A stretch of DNA of 64,000 nt. It comes from Acidobacteriota bacterium (GTDB taxonomy: Bacteria; Acidobacteriota; Terriglobia; Terriglobales; Acidobacteriaceae). Positions 1 through 9,461 of the stretch are shown in pieces. The notes beneath the pieces are model-generated. The model saw only the letters and a list, made by a program, of their open reading frames with translations, was not told the origin of the DNA and made no database searches. The stretch covers positions 146,436 to 210,435 of the forward strand of contig JAFDVR010000009.1 of the NCBI GenBank assembly GCA_018268855.1. Reading direction: 5' to 3'. Within the stretch, counting starts at the first letter, position 1. Every line of letters begins with the position of its first letter. The translations under genes were made by a program, and so were the position numbers.

Positions 1-290
1 TTGGCTCCAAGGTGAAGACAGCCATCCGCAGCCATGCGTGAGATTTCGGCGATGCGCTCGGCAGACGTGCTATCCGGCGCCTCGCCACTCAACCCTGCCA
101 GAACGGCTGTATCTGTTCCGTGGCCCATGCCGGTCAGCGCCAGCGATCCATACAGGTCCACCTGCACGCGCTGCACGTCACGTTTTTCGCACAGCCGCGC
201 AAAATCCAGCGCAGCCCGCATCGGTCCCACCGTGTGCGAACTCGACGGCCCCACACCTATTTTGAACAACTCAAAAAGACTTGTATTCAC
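1..290 (-). CDS. sdaA: L-serine dehydratase, N-terminal part
   Basis: This gene is cut by the left edge, so only about the first 96 residues are visible. Reading leftward from a GTG at 288-290 the protein opens with [20 protein letters not shown], the hallmark N-terminus of the iron-sulphur L-serine ammonia-lyase beta domain, followed by [12 protein letters not shown]. The enzyme converts L-serine to pyruvate and ammonia in the cytoplasm. The upstream ATG at 298-300 runs into a stop, so the GTG is the only sensible start. It sits 12 bases after the MmcQ gene on the same strand and may be its last co-transcribed partner. Whether the alpha domain with the cluster cysteines is fused cannot be seen. 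Confidence 0.87.
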   Translation of the reverse strand, partial: MNTSLFELFKIGVGPSSSHTVGPMRAALDFARLCEKRDVQRVQVDLYGSLALTGMGHGTDTAVLAGLSGEAPDSTSAERIAEISRMAADGCLHLGA

Positions 291-302
291 AACGCATCCA
301 TT

Positions 303-656
303 TTAGGTGCGCTTCTTTGCGGCACGCTTCGCGGTCTTCGCCACCACATTGCGGTACGCGGTTTCCAGACCACCGCGCAACACGTCTTCAGGAGCATCCA
401 GCTTCACCAGAGTCATGCCCATGCGTCCCCATCCACCCGGCGCAGGCTCAAACCATTCAGGAGCATCGGCAATAAACTCCGCCTGCTGCTCCGGTGTAAT
501 CTTCAGCGTTCCCAGCCCCTTCGCTTCATATGCCAACGTGGCAAAGATACGATCATGCACACGGAAATCCGCTGCTCCCATATGGCTGCTTTCCTCTGCA
601 CCGGGAAAACTCAAAGCAATTTTGCGGTATCTTGCTGCACGCTCCATGGAAGCCAT
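303..656 (-). CDS. MmcQ/YjbR family protein
   Basis: A small cytoplasmic protein of 117 residues. The order RKIALSFPGAEESSHMGAAD, then FRV.DRIFATL, then a C-terminal APGGWGRMGMTLVKLDA stretch matches the MmcQ/YjbR (DUF419) fold, often described as DNA-binding-like but without a firm function. The C-terminus is basic (KTAKRAAKKR). The ATG at 654-656 overlaps the stop codon of the HEAT-repeat gene by one base (TAATG), which points to translational coupling; a second ATG three codons later is possible. Family assignment is fairly sure, function is not. Confidence 0.75.
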   Translation of the reverse strand: MASMERAARYRKIALSFPGAEESSHMGAADFRVHDRIFATLAYEAKGLGTLKITPEQQAEFIADAPEWFEPAPGGWGRMGMTLVKLDAPEDVLRGGLETAYRNVVAKTAKRAAKKRT

Positions 657-1528
657 TATCTGCTTTGCTTTGTATGTACAAGCGGCGCAGGACCGGACGC
701 GCGAATAAACGCTGCGCAAGCCATCAATCGCACCGCAGTTTTACTGTCTCCAAATAATTCGCCCAGCGCATCGGTTACTGGCTTGCCACTATACTTCGCC
801 AACCCTTCTGCGGCAGCCAGACGTACCTCGTCGTCTTTATCAGCAGCAGCATGGATCAACTGGTCGCGAATGAAATGGTTATGCTCCATGGCAATTTCGT
901 TCAGCGCTTCCACACGCGGGTTTTGTGTCGTACCCCGCATATACTTGTACGCGCCCATGCCATATCCCACTGGCGGCAACAGGATGCCTGCCGTCTGTAA
1001 TGCACCTTCCTTTATTAGTTTTGTGGGATTGTGCAATGACCGGTTTGCGTGGTGCATACCTTCTTTAAGAAAACCTTGATCGGCTTTGCGGTCCCCGTTC
1101 AATACTGCTACCAGAATGTCTTCGCCGGAATGGTCACCCATTTTCCAAAGTGTGAGTGCGGAAACAAAAGCGATTTGTGGCGAATCATCGTCCAGCATGG
1201 CGCGAAGCTCATTAGAGAAGTTGCGGTTTTTGGTTTCACCCGCCGCGATGATCGCCGCAATACGCACATCAATATCCGCATCATGAAAGGCGCTTCGCAG
1301 CAGCGCGGCTGCTTCTTTATTTGCGGGCAGCACAGAGAGCGCTGTCATCGCTTCAATACGAGTATCAATGTTCTTTGATTCCGCGGCTGTATGAAGCTGG
1401 CTCCACGCCTCGTTTATAGAAGGCGCAGGAGGAGTGCCTGGCTGTTTCTGCTGTGCCGCAAAAGACAAAATACTGCTCCCCAATAGCACCGTCAGCACCG
1501 TCGCAAGCACTTTTCCTGTGGAATCCAT
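656..1528 (-). CDS. Secreted HEAT-repeat protein
   Basis: About 290 residues. The N-terminus (MDSTGKVLATVLTVLLGSSI) is a signal peptide or single membrane anchor. The rest is alpha-helical with repeated units of the type DxDxxVRxAAxxAA and DxxxEVRLAAAEGLAKY, typical of HEAT or PBS-lyase-like scaffolds that bind other proteins; no catalytic motif is visible. I chose the ATG at 1528 because a GGAG lies about nine bases upstream; in-frame ATGs at 1534, 1537 and 1543 are alternatives. It is divergent from yifB and ends on the start codon of the MmcQ gene, so the three leftward genes probably form one transcript. Confidence 0.65.
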   Translation of the reverse strand: MDSTGKVLATVLTVLLGSSILSFAAQQKQPGTPPAPSINEAWSQLHTAAESKNIDTRIEAMTALSVLPANKEAAALLRSAFHDADIDVRIAAIIAAGETKNRNFSNELRAMLDDDSPQIAFVSALTLWKMGDHSGEDILVAVLNGDRKADQGFLKEGMHHANRSLHNPTKLIKEGALQTAGILLPPVGYGMGAYKYMRGTTQNPRVEALNEIAMEHNHFIRDQLIHAAADKDDEVRLAAAEGLAKYSGKPVTDALGELFGDSKTAVRLMACAAFIRASGPAPLVHTKQSR

Positions 1529-1650
1529 CCGCATCATCTCCATGTGCAATCTGCAACTAAGATGCAGTTTGGCGTGCAAAGGTACAAACTGGCGCAGTGA
1601 GATACACTGACGTGACGCATACATCTACTCTCTTTAAGGCCCTTGTTCGC

Positions 1651-3237
1651 ATGCTCTTTAAGGCCCGCAGTGCCGCTGTATATGGAATCGATGCTCACCT
1701 GATCGACGTCGAAGTCGATTTTTCCAACTACAAAACCGAAGAAGCATCCTTCAGTATGGTTGGACTTCCGGATGCCGCTGTGCGCGAAAGTCGCGATCGT
1801 GTTCGCGCTGCCATTAAGAATTCAGGCTTCGACGTACCTCCTACACGTATCACCATCAATCTTGCTCCTGCCGATCTCAAGAAGGAAGGTTCGGGTTTCG
1901 ATCTCCCGATCGCTGTCGGAATCCTCGGCGCATACGGCGCTCTTCAATTAAAAGATCTGGACGAGTTTCTTCTGGTTGGAGAACTTGGCCTGGATGGAGC
2001 TGTCCGTCCGGTACCTGGAGTGCTTCCCATTGCTGTCGCTGCGCGCGATAAAGGCATTCGCAATTTGATTCTTCCTGCACGCAATGCGCGCGAAGCCGCA
2101 GTGGTGCAGGGAATCAATGTGTATCCGGTAGAGACCCTTGCACAAGCACGCGAACTGCTCAACACTGCTGCGTTCGGTGCTCTTGTCTCATCACCCATTC
2201 ATATCGAAACCGCCGAGTTGCTCAATGAGATGCAGCACATCGCACTCGACTTTAAAGACGTTCGCGGACAACACACCGCCAAGCGCGCCCTGGAGATTGC
2301 AGCCGCTGGCGGACACAATCTCCTTATGATCGGACCTCCGGGCTCCGGCAAAACCATGCTCGCCAAGCGTCTGCCTTCCATACTTGCGCCGTTGCGTTTT
2401 GAAGAAGCTCTGGAGACAACAAAGATCCACTCCGTCGCCGGTGTTCTCGACGCAGAACAGGGACTTGTCACGCAGCGTCCTTTCCGCGCGCCGCACCACA
2501 CCGTCTCCGACGCAGGTCTCATTGGCGGAGGAGCCGTGCCGCGTCCCGGTGAAGTCTCGCTCGCGCACAATGGCGTCCTTTTTCTGGATGAGCTCCCTGA
2601 GTTCCCGCGTAGTGTTCTGGAAGTGATGCGGCAACCGCTCGAAGATGGCAATGTCACCATCGCGCGTGCTGCTATGAGCCTCAGCTTTCCAGCGCGCTTC
2701 ATGCTCGTCGCGGCGATGAATCCGTGTCCCTGCGGATACTTCAACGACAAGTCACGCGAGTGCACCTGCACGCCGCCTATGATCCAGCGCTACGTCTCAC
2801 GAGTCAGCGGACCGCTGCTCGACCGCATCGATATTCACATCGAAGTTCCCGCTGTGCAATATAAAGAGCTGCGATCGGGAGTCGCCGCCGAAGGTTCCCA
2901 GCAGATGCGCGATCGCGTTCTCGCCGCGCGTGAGCGGCAGCACACCCGCTTTGCAAACGTGGAACCGGATATGGCTCGAACCAAACGCCGCCGTCCCATC
3001 TACGCGAACGCGCAAATGTCCACACAACAGATTCGTCTCTTTTGTGAACTCTCGACAGAAGCTGAGCGCGTGCTGGAGCGGGCGATGCAGCAACAAGGCC
3101 TTAGCGCGCGCGCTCATGACCGTATCCTTAAAGTGGCACGCACCATTGCCGATCTTGAAGGAGCACAGGACATTACGGTCAAGCACCTGGCCGAAGCTAT
3201 CCAATATCGCACCTTAGACCGCAACTATTGGGCATAG
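1651..3237 (+). CDS. yifB: YifB/ComM family Mg-chelatase-like AAA+ ATPase
   Basis: A 528-residue protein of normal family length. It has an N-terminal ChlI/Lon-like domain ([16 protein letters not shown]), a central AAA+ domain with Walker [11 protein letters not shown], Walker [10 protein letters not shown] and AMNPCPCGY, and a C-terminal Mg-chelatase helical domain. Homologues such as ComM act as hexameric branch-migration helicases during natural transformation; the role here is inferred. The ATG at 1651 gives the standard N-terminus [14 protein letters not shown] longer reading frame back to 1597 would carry an in-frame repeat, because the 13-mer CTCTTTAAGGCCC occurs at 1630-1642 and 1654-1666. 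Confidence 0.9.
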   Translation: MLFKARSAAVYGIDAHLIDVEVDFSNYKTEEASFSMVGLPDAAVRESRDRVRAAIKNSGFDVPPTRITINLAPADLKKEGSGFDLPIAVGILGAYGALQLKDLDEFLLVGELGLDGAVRPVPGVLPIAVAARDKGIRNLILPARNAREAAVVQGINVYPVETLAQARELLNTAAFGALVSSPIHIETAELLNEMQHIALDFKDVRGQHTAKRALEIAAAGGHNLLMIGPPGSGKTMLAKRLPSILAPLRFEEALETTKIHSVAGVLDAEQGLVTQRPFRAPHHTVSDAGLIGGGAVPRPGEVSLAHNGVLFLDELPEFPRSVLEVMRQPLEDGNVTIARAAMSLSFPARFMLVAAMNPCPCGYFNDKSRECTCTPPMIQRYVSRVSGPLLDRIDIHIEVPAVQYKELRSGVAAEGSQQMRDRVLAARERQHTRFANVEPDMARTKRRRPIYANAQMSTQQIRLFCELSTEAERVLERAMQQQGLSARAHDRILKVARTIADLEGAQDITVKHLAEAIQYRTLDRNYWA

Positions 3238-3320
3238 CGGCATCGTCGCCGTCAGTCACATACATTACATTTCTCCCATTTTCAGAAGACTGAAGTACCT
3301 CTCTGCTCCTAAAAAAAGTA

Positions 3321-3349
3321 TTGACCCTTCCCGGCCAAACCTTTATCGT
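3321..3349 (+). promoter_or_regulatory. Sigma-70-type promoter upstream of the rpoZ-like gene
   Basis: TTGACC at 3321-3326 and TATCGT at 3344-3349 are separated by exactly 17 bases, close to the vegetative consensus. Transcription from it would start near 3356 and leave a leader of about 270 bases before the gene at 3630. Confidence 0.45.
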
Positions 3350-3629
3350 GCTTCTTGTACCCGCCGCCGCGCAGGTGCCCAGCAGAAACGATTGGCCTCC
3401 TTCTGCTGCTTGAATCAAAAGGACTTAGATCCTTCCCTGAGGCGTGATCGCCAACGCCAAACATCTGTAAGCTGCATACGCATCCCGGTCAGGATAGAAG
3501 CCGGTGTGCAAATTGCGACCGAAGGGCGACTAATGTCGTCTAATATTTGAAGCCAAGGGTAAGTACCTGATTTACTTATGCTTGCGAAGAGCGGCTGATT
3601 GCACGCCGCCTGGAAGATAGGAGAAAGTA
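3350..3629 (+). other. Untranslated leader without a supported gene
   Basis: No convincing reading frame lies between yifB and 3630. An inverted repeat CAGCAGAA/TTCTGCTG (3380-3387 and 3401-3408, loop 13) and a small GCGAC-TAAT-GTCGT hairpin near 3525 suggest a structured RNA leader. I recognise no known riboswitch or small RNA. Confidence 0.3.
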
Positions 3630-3860
3630 ATGCGTTCTGATCTTATTTTTGGTGCACTTACGCACGTTTCCAACCGTTATGAGCTGTGTCAGCTCGCCTC
3701 CAAGGCGACACGCAAGCTCCACAAGCCGAATACGCGCCTGCAGGACACTACAAACGAAGTTCTGGACCGTTTCCGTGATGCCGACCCCACTACGGAAACT
3801 CCTCGTGCGGCGGCCCATTCGGCTGGTGCAGCTTCTGCGGACGTTCGCCGCGCGGCCTAA
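3630..3860 (+). CDS. rpoZ: RNA polymerase omega subunit-like protein
   Basis: A 76-residue protein beginning MRSDLIFGALTHVSNRYELC. The segment VSNRYELCQLASKATRKLHK aligns in pattern with the conserved VGNRFxLVxxAxxRARQL core of omega, the small subunit that helps assemble beta-prime. The C-terminus is alanine-rich and unlike the usual omega tail. It has a good ribosome site (AGGAGAAA, six bases before ATG) and its own promoter. It lies directly upstream of rho, 160 bases away. The assignment rests on the short core only, so it is probable rather than certain. Confidence 0.6.
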   Translation: MRSDLIFGALTHVSNRYELCQLASKATRKLHKPNTRLQDTTNEVLDRFRDADPTTETPRAAAHSAGAASADVRRAA

Positions 3861-4021
3861 GGCCGTGCGGCCTTTGCCGCTATAATTGTCTGCAACAAAT
3901 CCTAAAGATCCCGCTACAATTTGATTCAAGGCAAGCCCCTTTTCTCAGGTAATATCCGTACGATCTGCATTATCCCCTCCACATCTCTGCATCATCCAAT
4001 CCCCACACATCTCAGGTGACA

Positions 4022-5272
4022 ATGACCATCTCCGAGTTAAAAGAACTGAGCATCGCCGAGCTGGGTAAGCTTGCGCGCGGCCTCGATATTCAGGGCACCA
4101 GCGCCCTTCGCAAGCAGGACCTCATCTTCAAAATCCTGCAGGCACAGAGCGAAAAAGAAGGCCATATCTTCGCTGAAGGCGTACTTGAAATTCTGCCTGA
4201 TGGCTACGGCTTTCTCCGCTCGCCCGACTACAACTATCTGCCTGGTCCCGATGACATCTATGTCTCGCCGTCACAGATTCGCAAGTTCGACCTCAAGACC
4301 GGCGACACGATTAGCGGCAACGTCCGTCCGCCGCACGAGGGTGAAAAATACTTTGCGCTCGTAAAAATCGAGGCGATCAACTTCGAATCTCCTGAAGAGA
4401 CGCGCAACAAGATACTCTTCGACGCGCTGACGCCCCTCTACGCGGAAGAGCGTCTCAAAATGGAGACAGTTCGCGAGAACATCTCTGGCCGTGTCATGGA
4501 CCTGCTCACTCCGGTGGGGAAAGGCCAGCGTGGATTGATCGTTGCCCCGCCTCGCACCGGTAAGACCATCCTTCTGCAGGCCATCGCAAACAGCATCACC
4601 GCAAACCATCCCGAAGTCGTGCTCATTGTTCTGCTTATCGACGAACGCCCAGAAGAAGTGACAGACATGCAGCGCTCCGTGAAGGGCGAAGTCATCTCCT
4701 CTACCTTCGACGAGCCTGCAGCCCGCCACGTCCAGGTGGCCGAGATGGTCATCGAGAAGGCCAAGCGCCTTGTCGAGCACAAGCGCGATGTCGTGATCCT
4801 GCTTGACTCCATCACGCGTCTCGCACGTGCCTACAACACCATCGTTCCGCCTTCGGGCAAGGTGCTCTCCGGCGGTGTGGACTCCAACGCGCTGCAGCGT
4901 CCGAAGCGCTTCTTTGGCGCGGCCCGCAACATCGAAGAAGGCGGCTCGCTCACCATCATGGCGACGGCGCTCGTCGACACCGGTTCGCGCATGGACGAAG
5001 TCATCTTCGAAGAGTTCAAAGGGACCGGCAATATGGAAGTGATCCTCGACCGCAAGTTGGTCGACAAGCGCGTCTTTCCGGCGATCGACATTCAGCGCTC
5101 CGGCACGCGTAAGGAAGAGTTGCTCATCCCCAAGGAAGACCTCCAGCGCGTCTGGATCCTCCGCAAGGTCCTCAATCCGCTCTCGCCGGTAGAAGCCATG
5201 GAACTGCTCACCGACAAGCTGGGCAAAACTCGCAACAACAGCGAATTTCTGCACAACATGAACTCGCTGTAA
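4022..5272 (+). CDS. rho: Transcription termination factor Rho
   Basis: A 416-residue hexameric RNA helicase that ends transcription at Rho-dependent sites. Visible parts are the Rho N-terminal helical domain ([20 protein letters not shown]), the cold-shock-like RNA-binding domain with [22 protein letters not shown], and the RecA-like motor with Walker [13 protein letters not shown], Walker [17 protein letters not shown] and the Q-loop/R-loop region ending in [20 protein letters not shown]. Length and motifs are normal. I chose the ATG at 4022 because AGGTG lies seven bases upstream; a GTG at 4016 is in frame. A strong hairpin terminator follows 14 bases after the stop. Confidence 0.97.
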   Translation: MTISELKELSIAELGKLARGLDIQGTSALRKQDLIFKILQAQSEKEGHIFAEGVLEILPDGYGFLRSPDYNYLPGPDDIYVSPSQIRKFDLKTGDTISGNVRPPHEGEKYFALVKIEAINFESPEETRNKILFDALTPLYAEERLKMETVRENISGRVMDLLTPVGKGQRGLIVAPPRTGKTILLQAIANSITANHPEVVLIVLLIDERPEEVTDMQRSVKGEVISSTFDEPAARHVQVAEMVIEKAKRLVEHKRDVVILLDSITRLARAYNTIVPPSGKVLSGGVDSNALQRPKRFFGAARNIEEGGSLTIMATALVDTGSRMDEVIFEEFKGTGNMEVILDRKLVDKRVFPAIDIQRSGTRKEELLIPKEDLQRVWILRKVLNPLSPVEAMELLTDKLGKTRNNSEFLHNMNSL

Positions 5273-5286
5273 TAGCACCGCAACAT

Positions 5287-5319
5287 AAGAAAGGCCCGGC
5301 ATCGTGCCGGGCCTTTCTT
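5287..5319 (+). terminator. Bidirectional intrinsic terminator between rho and GH27 gene
   Basis: A perfect 14-bp stem, AAGAAAGGCCCGGC (5287-5300) with its complement at 5306-5319, encloses a five-base loop. A-rich and T-rich arms let it work for both converging genes. Confidence 0.88.
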
Positions 5320-5332
5320 GTTTGTGTCTGAA

Positions 5333-6520
5333 TTACTTGGTGAGCTTCAACAGTACAGCACCATGCGGCGGTACTTCGAAGACGTCCGTATCCTTGATGC
5401 GGCCCAGGTCTTTAGCGGCCCACACATCGCGCGCATGCGCTCCATTAGGAAAGCCGACGTCCTTCAAGTGAAGTGTCATGCCGCGCATCTTATTGCGGTC
5501 GCGGCCAACGTTGAAGATGGCCAAAGCGGTGGAACCGTCTGCAAGGTGGCGCGACCAGATCTCCATCTCTTCTCCAGCCCAGACGCGGTTGCCTTGTTTG
5601 CCTGCCTTGTCCTGGTCGATGGCGATCACTTCCTTGTTCAGAAGGATCGACTTCACATCGTCCGTCATCTTGGTGAGGTTGTTGCCGGCGAGCAGGGGAG
5701 AAGCAAGGATGGCCCACATGGTCATGTGCGTCACATTCTCGTCATGCGTCAGTTTGCCGTTGCCCACTTCCAGCATGTCGGGGTCGTTCCAGTGTCCAGG
5801 GCCAGCAAACTTGTCAAGACCGGCCTGCGACAGCGCAATCACCATCATGCGGTCGTAGTTCTCCTTGATATCACCGGTCGTACGCCACATATTCGCGCCC
5901 ACCTCCGGACCCCACTGCCACACAGAATCAAAACCGTACTGGCACAGGCTGTACACCATCGGTCGTCCCGTCTTCAGGATGGCCTGGTGCATTTTCTCGT
6001 ACGCCTCGCGCATCATCTTGTCCTGCGCGTCGTGATCGTTCGGATACTTCTCGCGCATCACCTGGCGGAACGAGCAGAGATCGTATTTCAAAAAGTCGAT
6101 GCCCCATTCGGCATACGTCTTCGCGTCCTGCTCCTCGTGGCCCATGGAGCCCTCATACTTTGCGCAGGTGAGCGGACCGGGCGAGGAATAGATGCCGAGC
6201 TTCAATCCCTTTGAGTGGACATAATCGGCGAGCGCCTTCATGTCTGGGAACTTTTCGTTGGAATGGATCACACCATTGGCGTCGCGTTTGCCTTCCCAGG
6301 TGTCGTCAATGTTGACGTACACATAACCAGCATCGCGCATTCCGGTGGACACCATCAGGTCAGCCGCAGCACGAATGTCCTTGTCCGTCACCTTGCCCGC
6401 AAACCAGTTCCAGCTATTCCACCCCATGGGTGGAGTAGAGGCGAGTTTAGGCGATGTCTGCGCAGCGAGTGAAAGCGCTGTCATCAAAAAACCAGCGGTG
6501 AGTCGGGCGTACAAACGCAT
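5333..6520 (-). CDS. Secreted alpha-galactosidase, glycoside hydrolase family 27
   Basis: About 395 residues with a Sec signal peptide (MRLYARLTAGFLMTALSLAA). Family 27 signatures in order are PPMGWNSWNWF, the IDDTW strand, the nucleophile strand FLKYDLCS (Asp in KYD), and the acid/base region GHWNDPDMLEVG. A C-terminal antiparallel beta domain ends near PPHGAVLLKLTK. It would release terminal alpha-galactose (or alpha-N-acetylgalactosamine) from glycans in the periplasm or outside. The ATG at 6520 gives a clean signal peptide; the reading frame is open further upstream. It lies 82 bases downstream of a lactonase gene on the same strand and may share its transcript. Confidence 0.9.
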   Translation of the reverse strand: MRLYARLTAGFLMTALSLAAQTSPKLASTPPMGWNSWNWFAGKVTDKDIRAAADLMVSTGMRDAGYVYVNIDDTWEGKRDANGVIHSNEKFPDMKALADYVHSKGLKLGIYSSPGPLTCAKYEGSMGHEEQDAKTYAEWGIDFLKYDLCSFRQVMREKYPNDHDAQDKMMREAYEKMHQAILKTGRPMVYSLCQYGFDSVWQWGPEVGANMWRTTGDIKENYDRMMVIALSQAGLDKFAGPGHWNDPDMLEVGNGKLTHDENVTHMTMWAILASPLLAGNNLTKMTDDVKSILLNKEVIAIDQDKAGKQGNRVWAGEEMEIWSRHLADGSTALAIFNVGRDRNKMRGMTLHLKDVGFPNGAHARDVWAAKDLGRIKDTDVFEVPPHGAVLLKLTK

Positions 6521-6602
6521 CTTCAAAAAGCTCCTCGGAAAAATATCGGGGTGCACACCATCTGACGCGTTCATGTACGCCTCTGTCAATTGTTTCGAAT
6601 GA

Positions 6603-7748
6603 TTAGACGAACAGCGTAAACATCGCGCGGTTCAGCGGATATGTCCGTACCGGCTCTGACAGATGGCCGGTCTTATGATCGCGCTGCAACACGGCAATAT
6701 CGCCAGCGGCATCCTGGTTGGCTGCAATAAGCCAGCGTTCCGTGGGATCCAGTGTGATGTGTCGCGTCGTCGTTCCGCCATTGCCTACAAGCTGCATCAC
6801 GGTCAGTGCGCCAGTCCTGGTATCGCAACTCATCGCCGCAATGCTCTCATGCCCACGGTTATTCACATACACAAACTTCCCATCATGCGAGATGGCAATC
6901 TCACCAGCGCGTGCTTTGTCCTTTGGGAAATCCGGCGGGAGAATGCTCACAGTTGAGAGTAGTTTTAGCGAACCTTCCTTCGCGTCCCACGCGAGCGTGT
7001 CCACGGTGGAGTCGAGTTCATTCACGCTAAAAACGAATTTTCCATTCGGATGAAACGCAATGTGACGCGGGCCGGAGCCGGGCTTCGCAGGCCAGTACGG
7101 TGGCTCATTCGGATCAAGTTCCGCAGTGGCTGCATTTACGCGATAGACCACAATGCGGTCGAGGCCAAGATCGTTCACCAGCAGGTACTTTCCATCCGGC
7201 GAAACCTGCGCCGAATGCGCATGAGGCTTTTCCTGCCGGTCAGGATTGGGACCATGCCCGGTGTACTGAAAATGCGATACCACGGGCGAGAGAGAACCAT
7301 CAGGCCGCACATGGAAGGACGAAACGCTCCCTCCTCCATAATTAGCGACAAAAAGGCTCCGCCCATCAGGGTGAATGCTGAGGTGCGTTGGGCCATTGCC
7401 TTGTGTGCCTTGCCGGCTGATCTCCTTCAGAGTGCTGGCACCATTTTCCAGGAGATAAGAAAGTACCTCACCATCGCCTTCGCTCTTCTCATTCACGCAA
7501 AAAATCAGCAGCCCGCGCGCATGCGGAGACTTCACCAGAAACGTAGGGCTGGCAACCTCGGCTGCAAGCGACATCGTGCCGATCTCGCCTCTATCGCCAT
7601 GCCAATCAGCAATATAGATGCCTTTGCTCGTACCCCCCGCATTGGTGCCAAAAAGCACGCGAGACGCAGCCTTCTTCTTCGCAAATACAGATTGTGTCGT
7701 CATAGCAGCAGCCGAAAGTCCAAAAAGAAATGTGCGCCGGGGAACCAT
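6603..7748 (-). CDS. Secreted lactonase-family (YbhE-type) beta-propeller protein
   Basis: About 381 residues. The N-terminus MVPRRTFLFGLSAAAM looks like a Tat signal with twin arginines. The body has repeated propeller blades with phrases such as GNGPTHLSIHPDGRSLFVAN, PGSGPRHIAFHPNGKFVFSV and TTRHITLDPTERWLIAANQD, typical of the 6-phosphogluconolactonase/carboxymuconate cyclase family (seven-bladed). Export argues against the pentose phosphate role and for a periplasmic sugar-lactone or related substrate. A second member of the family is at 16031-17191. It is divergent from the family A gene at 7956 and both share the operator at 7859. Confidence 0.82.
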   Translation of the reverse strand: MVPRRTFLFGLSAAAMTTQSVFAKKKAASRVLFGTNAGGTSKGIYIADWHGDRGEIGTMSLAAEVASPTFLVKSPHARGLLIFCVNEKSEGDGEVLSYLLENGASTLKEISRQGTQGNGPTHLSIHPDGRSLFVANYGGGSVSSFHVRPDGSLSPVVSHFQYTGHGPNPDRQEKPHAHSAQVSPDGKYLLVNDLGLDRIVVYRVNAATAELDPNEPPYWPAKPGSGPRHIAFHPNGKFVFSVNELDSTVDTLAWDAKEGSLKLLSTVSILPPDFPKDKARAGEIAISHDGKFVYVNNRGHESIAAMSCDTRTGALTVMQLVGNGGTTTRHITLDPTERWLIAANQDAAGDIAVLQRDHKTGHLSEPVRTYPLNRAMFTLFV

Positions 7749-7858
7749 GGCACCTCGCTTAAGTGTGATGCAGCCCAGTGTACCGGGAGATACGTGATCC
7801 ATGTAGGTAAGTCAGAGAAAGGCATCTATGGCTTGCATAACAACATAAGCGCCAAAGC

Positions 7859-7876
7859 AGTTCAGCCTACTGAACA
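7859..7876. promoter_or_regulatory. Candidate IclR operator, copy 1
   Basis: AGTTCA-GCCTAC-TGAACA, an inverted repeat GTTCA-N6-TGAAC with the 6-6-6 layout seen elsewhere in this locus. It sits in the divergent gap between the lactonase (start 7748) and the family A gene (start 7956). Confidence 0.5.
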
Positions 7877-7955
7877 CTTCGTGAGACCAGAAGCGATGTT
7901 TCGATGGATGCTCTATGAGAATGAGCGTATTCAGATAGTAGATAAGGAGAATGAC

Positions 7956-9452
7956 GTGGAACGTAGAGAATTTCTTCGCTGTGCGACATTGGCAGGCACG
8001 ACGGTGCTGTTCGATAGAAGTGCATTGGCTTTCACGAAAGCGGCACCCTCTGTAAGCAAGAGTGCGAAGACGGAACTCACGGATGTTCTGGCGCATGTGC
8101 CAGGTGGCAATACCGTTGGAGGTGAGGTCCGCGAGAAGACCATGCGGAGCGATGGTTACTTCCACATCGATACACCGCGTATGATTGCCCGGCTCAAGGA
8201 ACTGCATGTAAATACCTGCAATTATTTGATATGGAACTCTCCTTCAGATTGGGACGATCTGCGCAACGAGTTCTTACCGGCGGCTGAAAAGGCGGCCATC
8301 CAGGTATGGACGTATATGGCACCCCCCGCTGAGACATACGCTAAAGGCAAAGGATCCGATCCATACCGTACGAACTACGAGAAATGGGCAGAGGAACTCG
8401 CCCATTTGTCTTTGCGTTACCGATCGTTGAAGGCGTGGGTTATGGACGACTTCACCTGGAACATGAAAACTTTTACGCCCGAATATGTGGCAAGGCTCCA
8501 GGAGATCACACACGCAATCAACCCTGAGTTGCGTTTCTTTCCAGTAATCCACTTCACGGCCATGAGCGCCGAATGGATTCGCAGCTACAAACCGTATATC
8601 GATGGCGTGGTCTGCCCCTACATCGATCTGCCATACAACAATACGCAAAGGACTACTTCGCTCAATCCGTCCATTAATCATGCGCGAGAGACACTAGGCC
8701 TCCCCGTCTATGTACTTCTCTATGCGGGCAGACACCTGACCTCTCCTTTAGAACCGACACCTGAGTACATAACCAATGCGATTCAAATTGGAGTGCGTGC
8801 CATATCAGAAGGACGTTGTGGCGGCATTATCAGCTATGGCACAGAACTTGACCCCCAGCCTCTCTCCACCCAGGGAAACGGCGCTTTAGAGGGAAACGGA
8901 CGGTTATATCTGGCCGCGGTAGGCGTCAACGGGAGAGCCGGTGATTTTGCTCAAGCATCCCAGACCATTCATATTGCACCAAATTCGCCGAGATATCAGT
9001 TGAGTTTTTGGCATGAGGACAACTGGCTGCGTCCGCTCGCTCCGAAAGGACAGTACATAAAGCAGTTACTGATTGACGAAACTGTCGTATGGCAATGCGA
9101 TGTAGCAGCAGACGACAATTACTGGCTACAGGGCAGCATCCTGCAAGGCCCAATCAATCTCACATCCATCTTGAAGGGGCGGTCCACGGCCCGCCTGACG
9201 ATTCGGCTCATCGCGCAAAGTGACGGACCGAAATCGCCAATTCAAGTAAGTTTTGATGCTTTAGAAGCCACTGGCTTTACTCTGCGGAATCCTGGCTTCG
9301 AATCATCTGAGGCATGGCATCTCGAAGACAAGGGACAAGCGCTTCTAGCTGCGATCGATCACTTTATGCCAGATCTCCGCCGTCAGGTCTTTGTAGCAGT
9401 ATCGCGGGAGTTTGCTCGTGCTCAGCGTATGTTCGCGTCCAGCAAATTTTGA
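7956..9452 (+). CDS. Secreted TIM-barrel-like protein of unknown function, family A copy 1
   Basis: A 498-residue protein. The GTG at 7956 has an AAGGAG seven bases upstream and opens a Tat-like leader (VERREFLRCATLAGTTVLF). I do not recognise a named family. The mature part starts with DVLAHVPGGNTVGGEVRE, then TPRMIARLKELHVNTCNYLI, a KAWVMDDF strand with two aspartates, and a YIDGVVCPYIDLPYNNTQ strand, which together look like a barrel of glycosidase type. The last 150 residues look like beta-sandwich domains (SPRYQLSFWHED, NLTSILKGRSTARLTIRL). A close paralogue is encoded convergently at 9462-11024, nine bases away. A carbohydrate-active enzyme is an inference; DDF and the PYID aspartate are candidate catalytic residues. 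Confidence 0.7.
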   Translation: MERREFLRCATLAGTTVLFDRSALAFTKAAPSVSKSAKTELTDVLAHVPGGNTVGGEVREKTMRSDGYFHIDTPRMIARLKELHVNTCNYLIWNSPSDWDDLRNEFLPAAEKAAIQVWTYMAPPAETYAKGKGSDPYRTNYEKWAEELAHLSLRYRSLKAWVMDDFTWNMKTFTPEYVARLQEITHAINPELRFFPVIHFTAMSAEWIRSYKPYIDGVVCPYIDLPYNNTQRTTSLNPSINHARETLGLPVYVLLYAGRHLTSPLEPTPEYITNAIQIGVRAISEGRCGGIISYGTELDPQPLSTQGNGALEGNGRLYLAAVGVNGRAGDFAQASQTIHIAPNSPRYQLSFWHEDNWLRPLAPKGQYIKQLLIDETVVWQCDVAADDNYWLQGSILQGPINLTSILKGRSTARLTIRLIAQSDGPKSPIQVSFDALEATGFTLRNPGFESSEAWHLEDKGQALLAAIDHFMPDLRRQVFVAVSREFARAQRMFASSKF

Positions 9453-9461
9453 TCACTATGC

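Noticed and set aside
5318..6214. 298-codon plus-strand frame opposite the GH27 gene
   Set aside because: It is antisense to a clear family 27 enzyme and its His/Val-rich product has no motif.
7050..7955. Upstream extension of the family A frame back to 7050
   Set aside because: It runs antisense through the lactonase; the GTG at 7956 has a proper ribosome site and a Tat leader.
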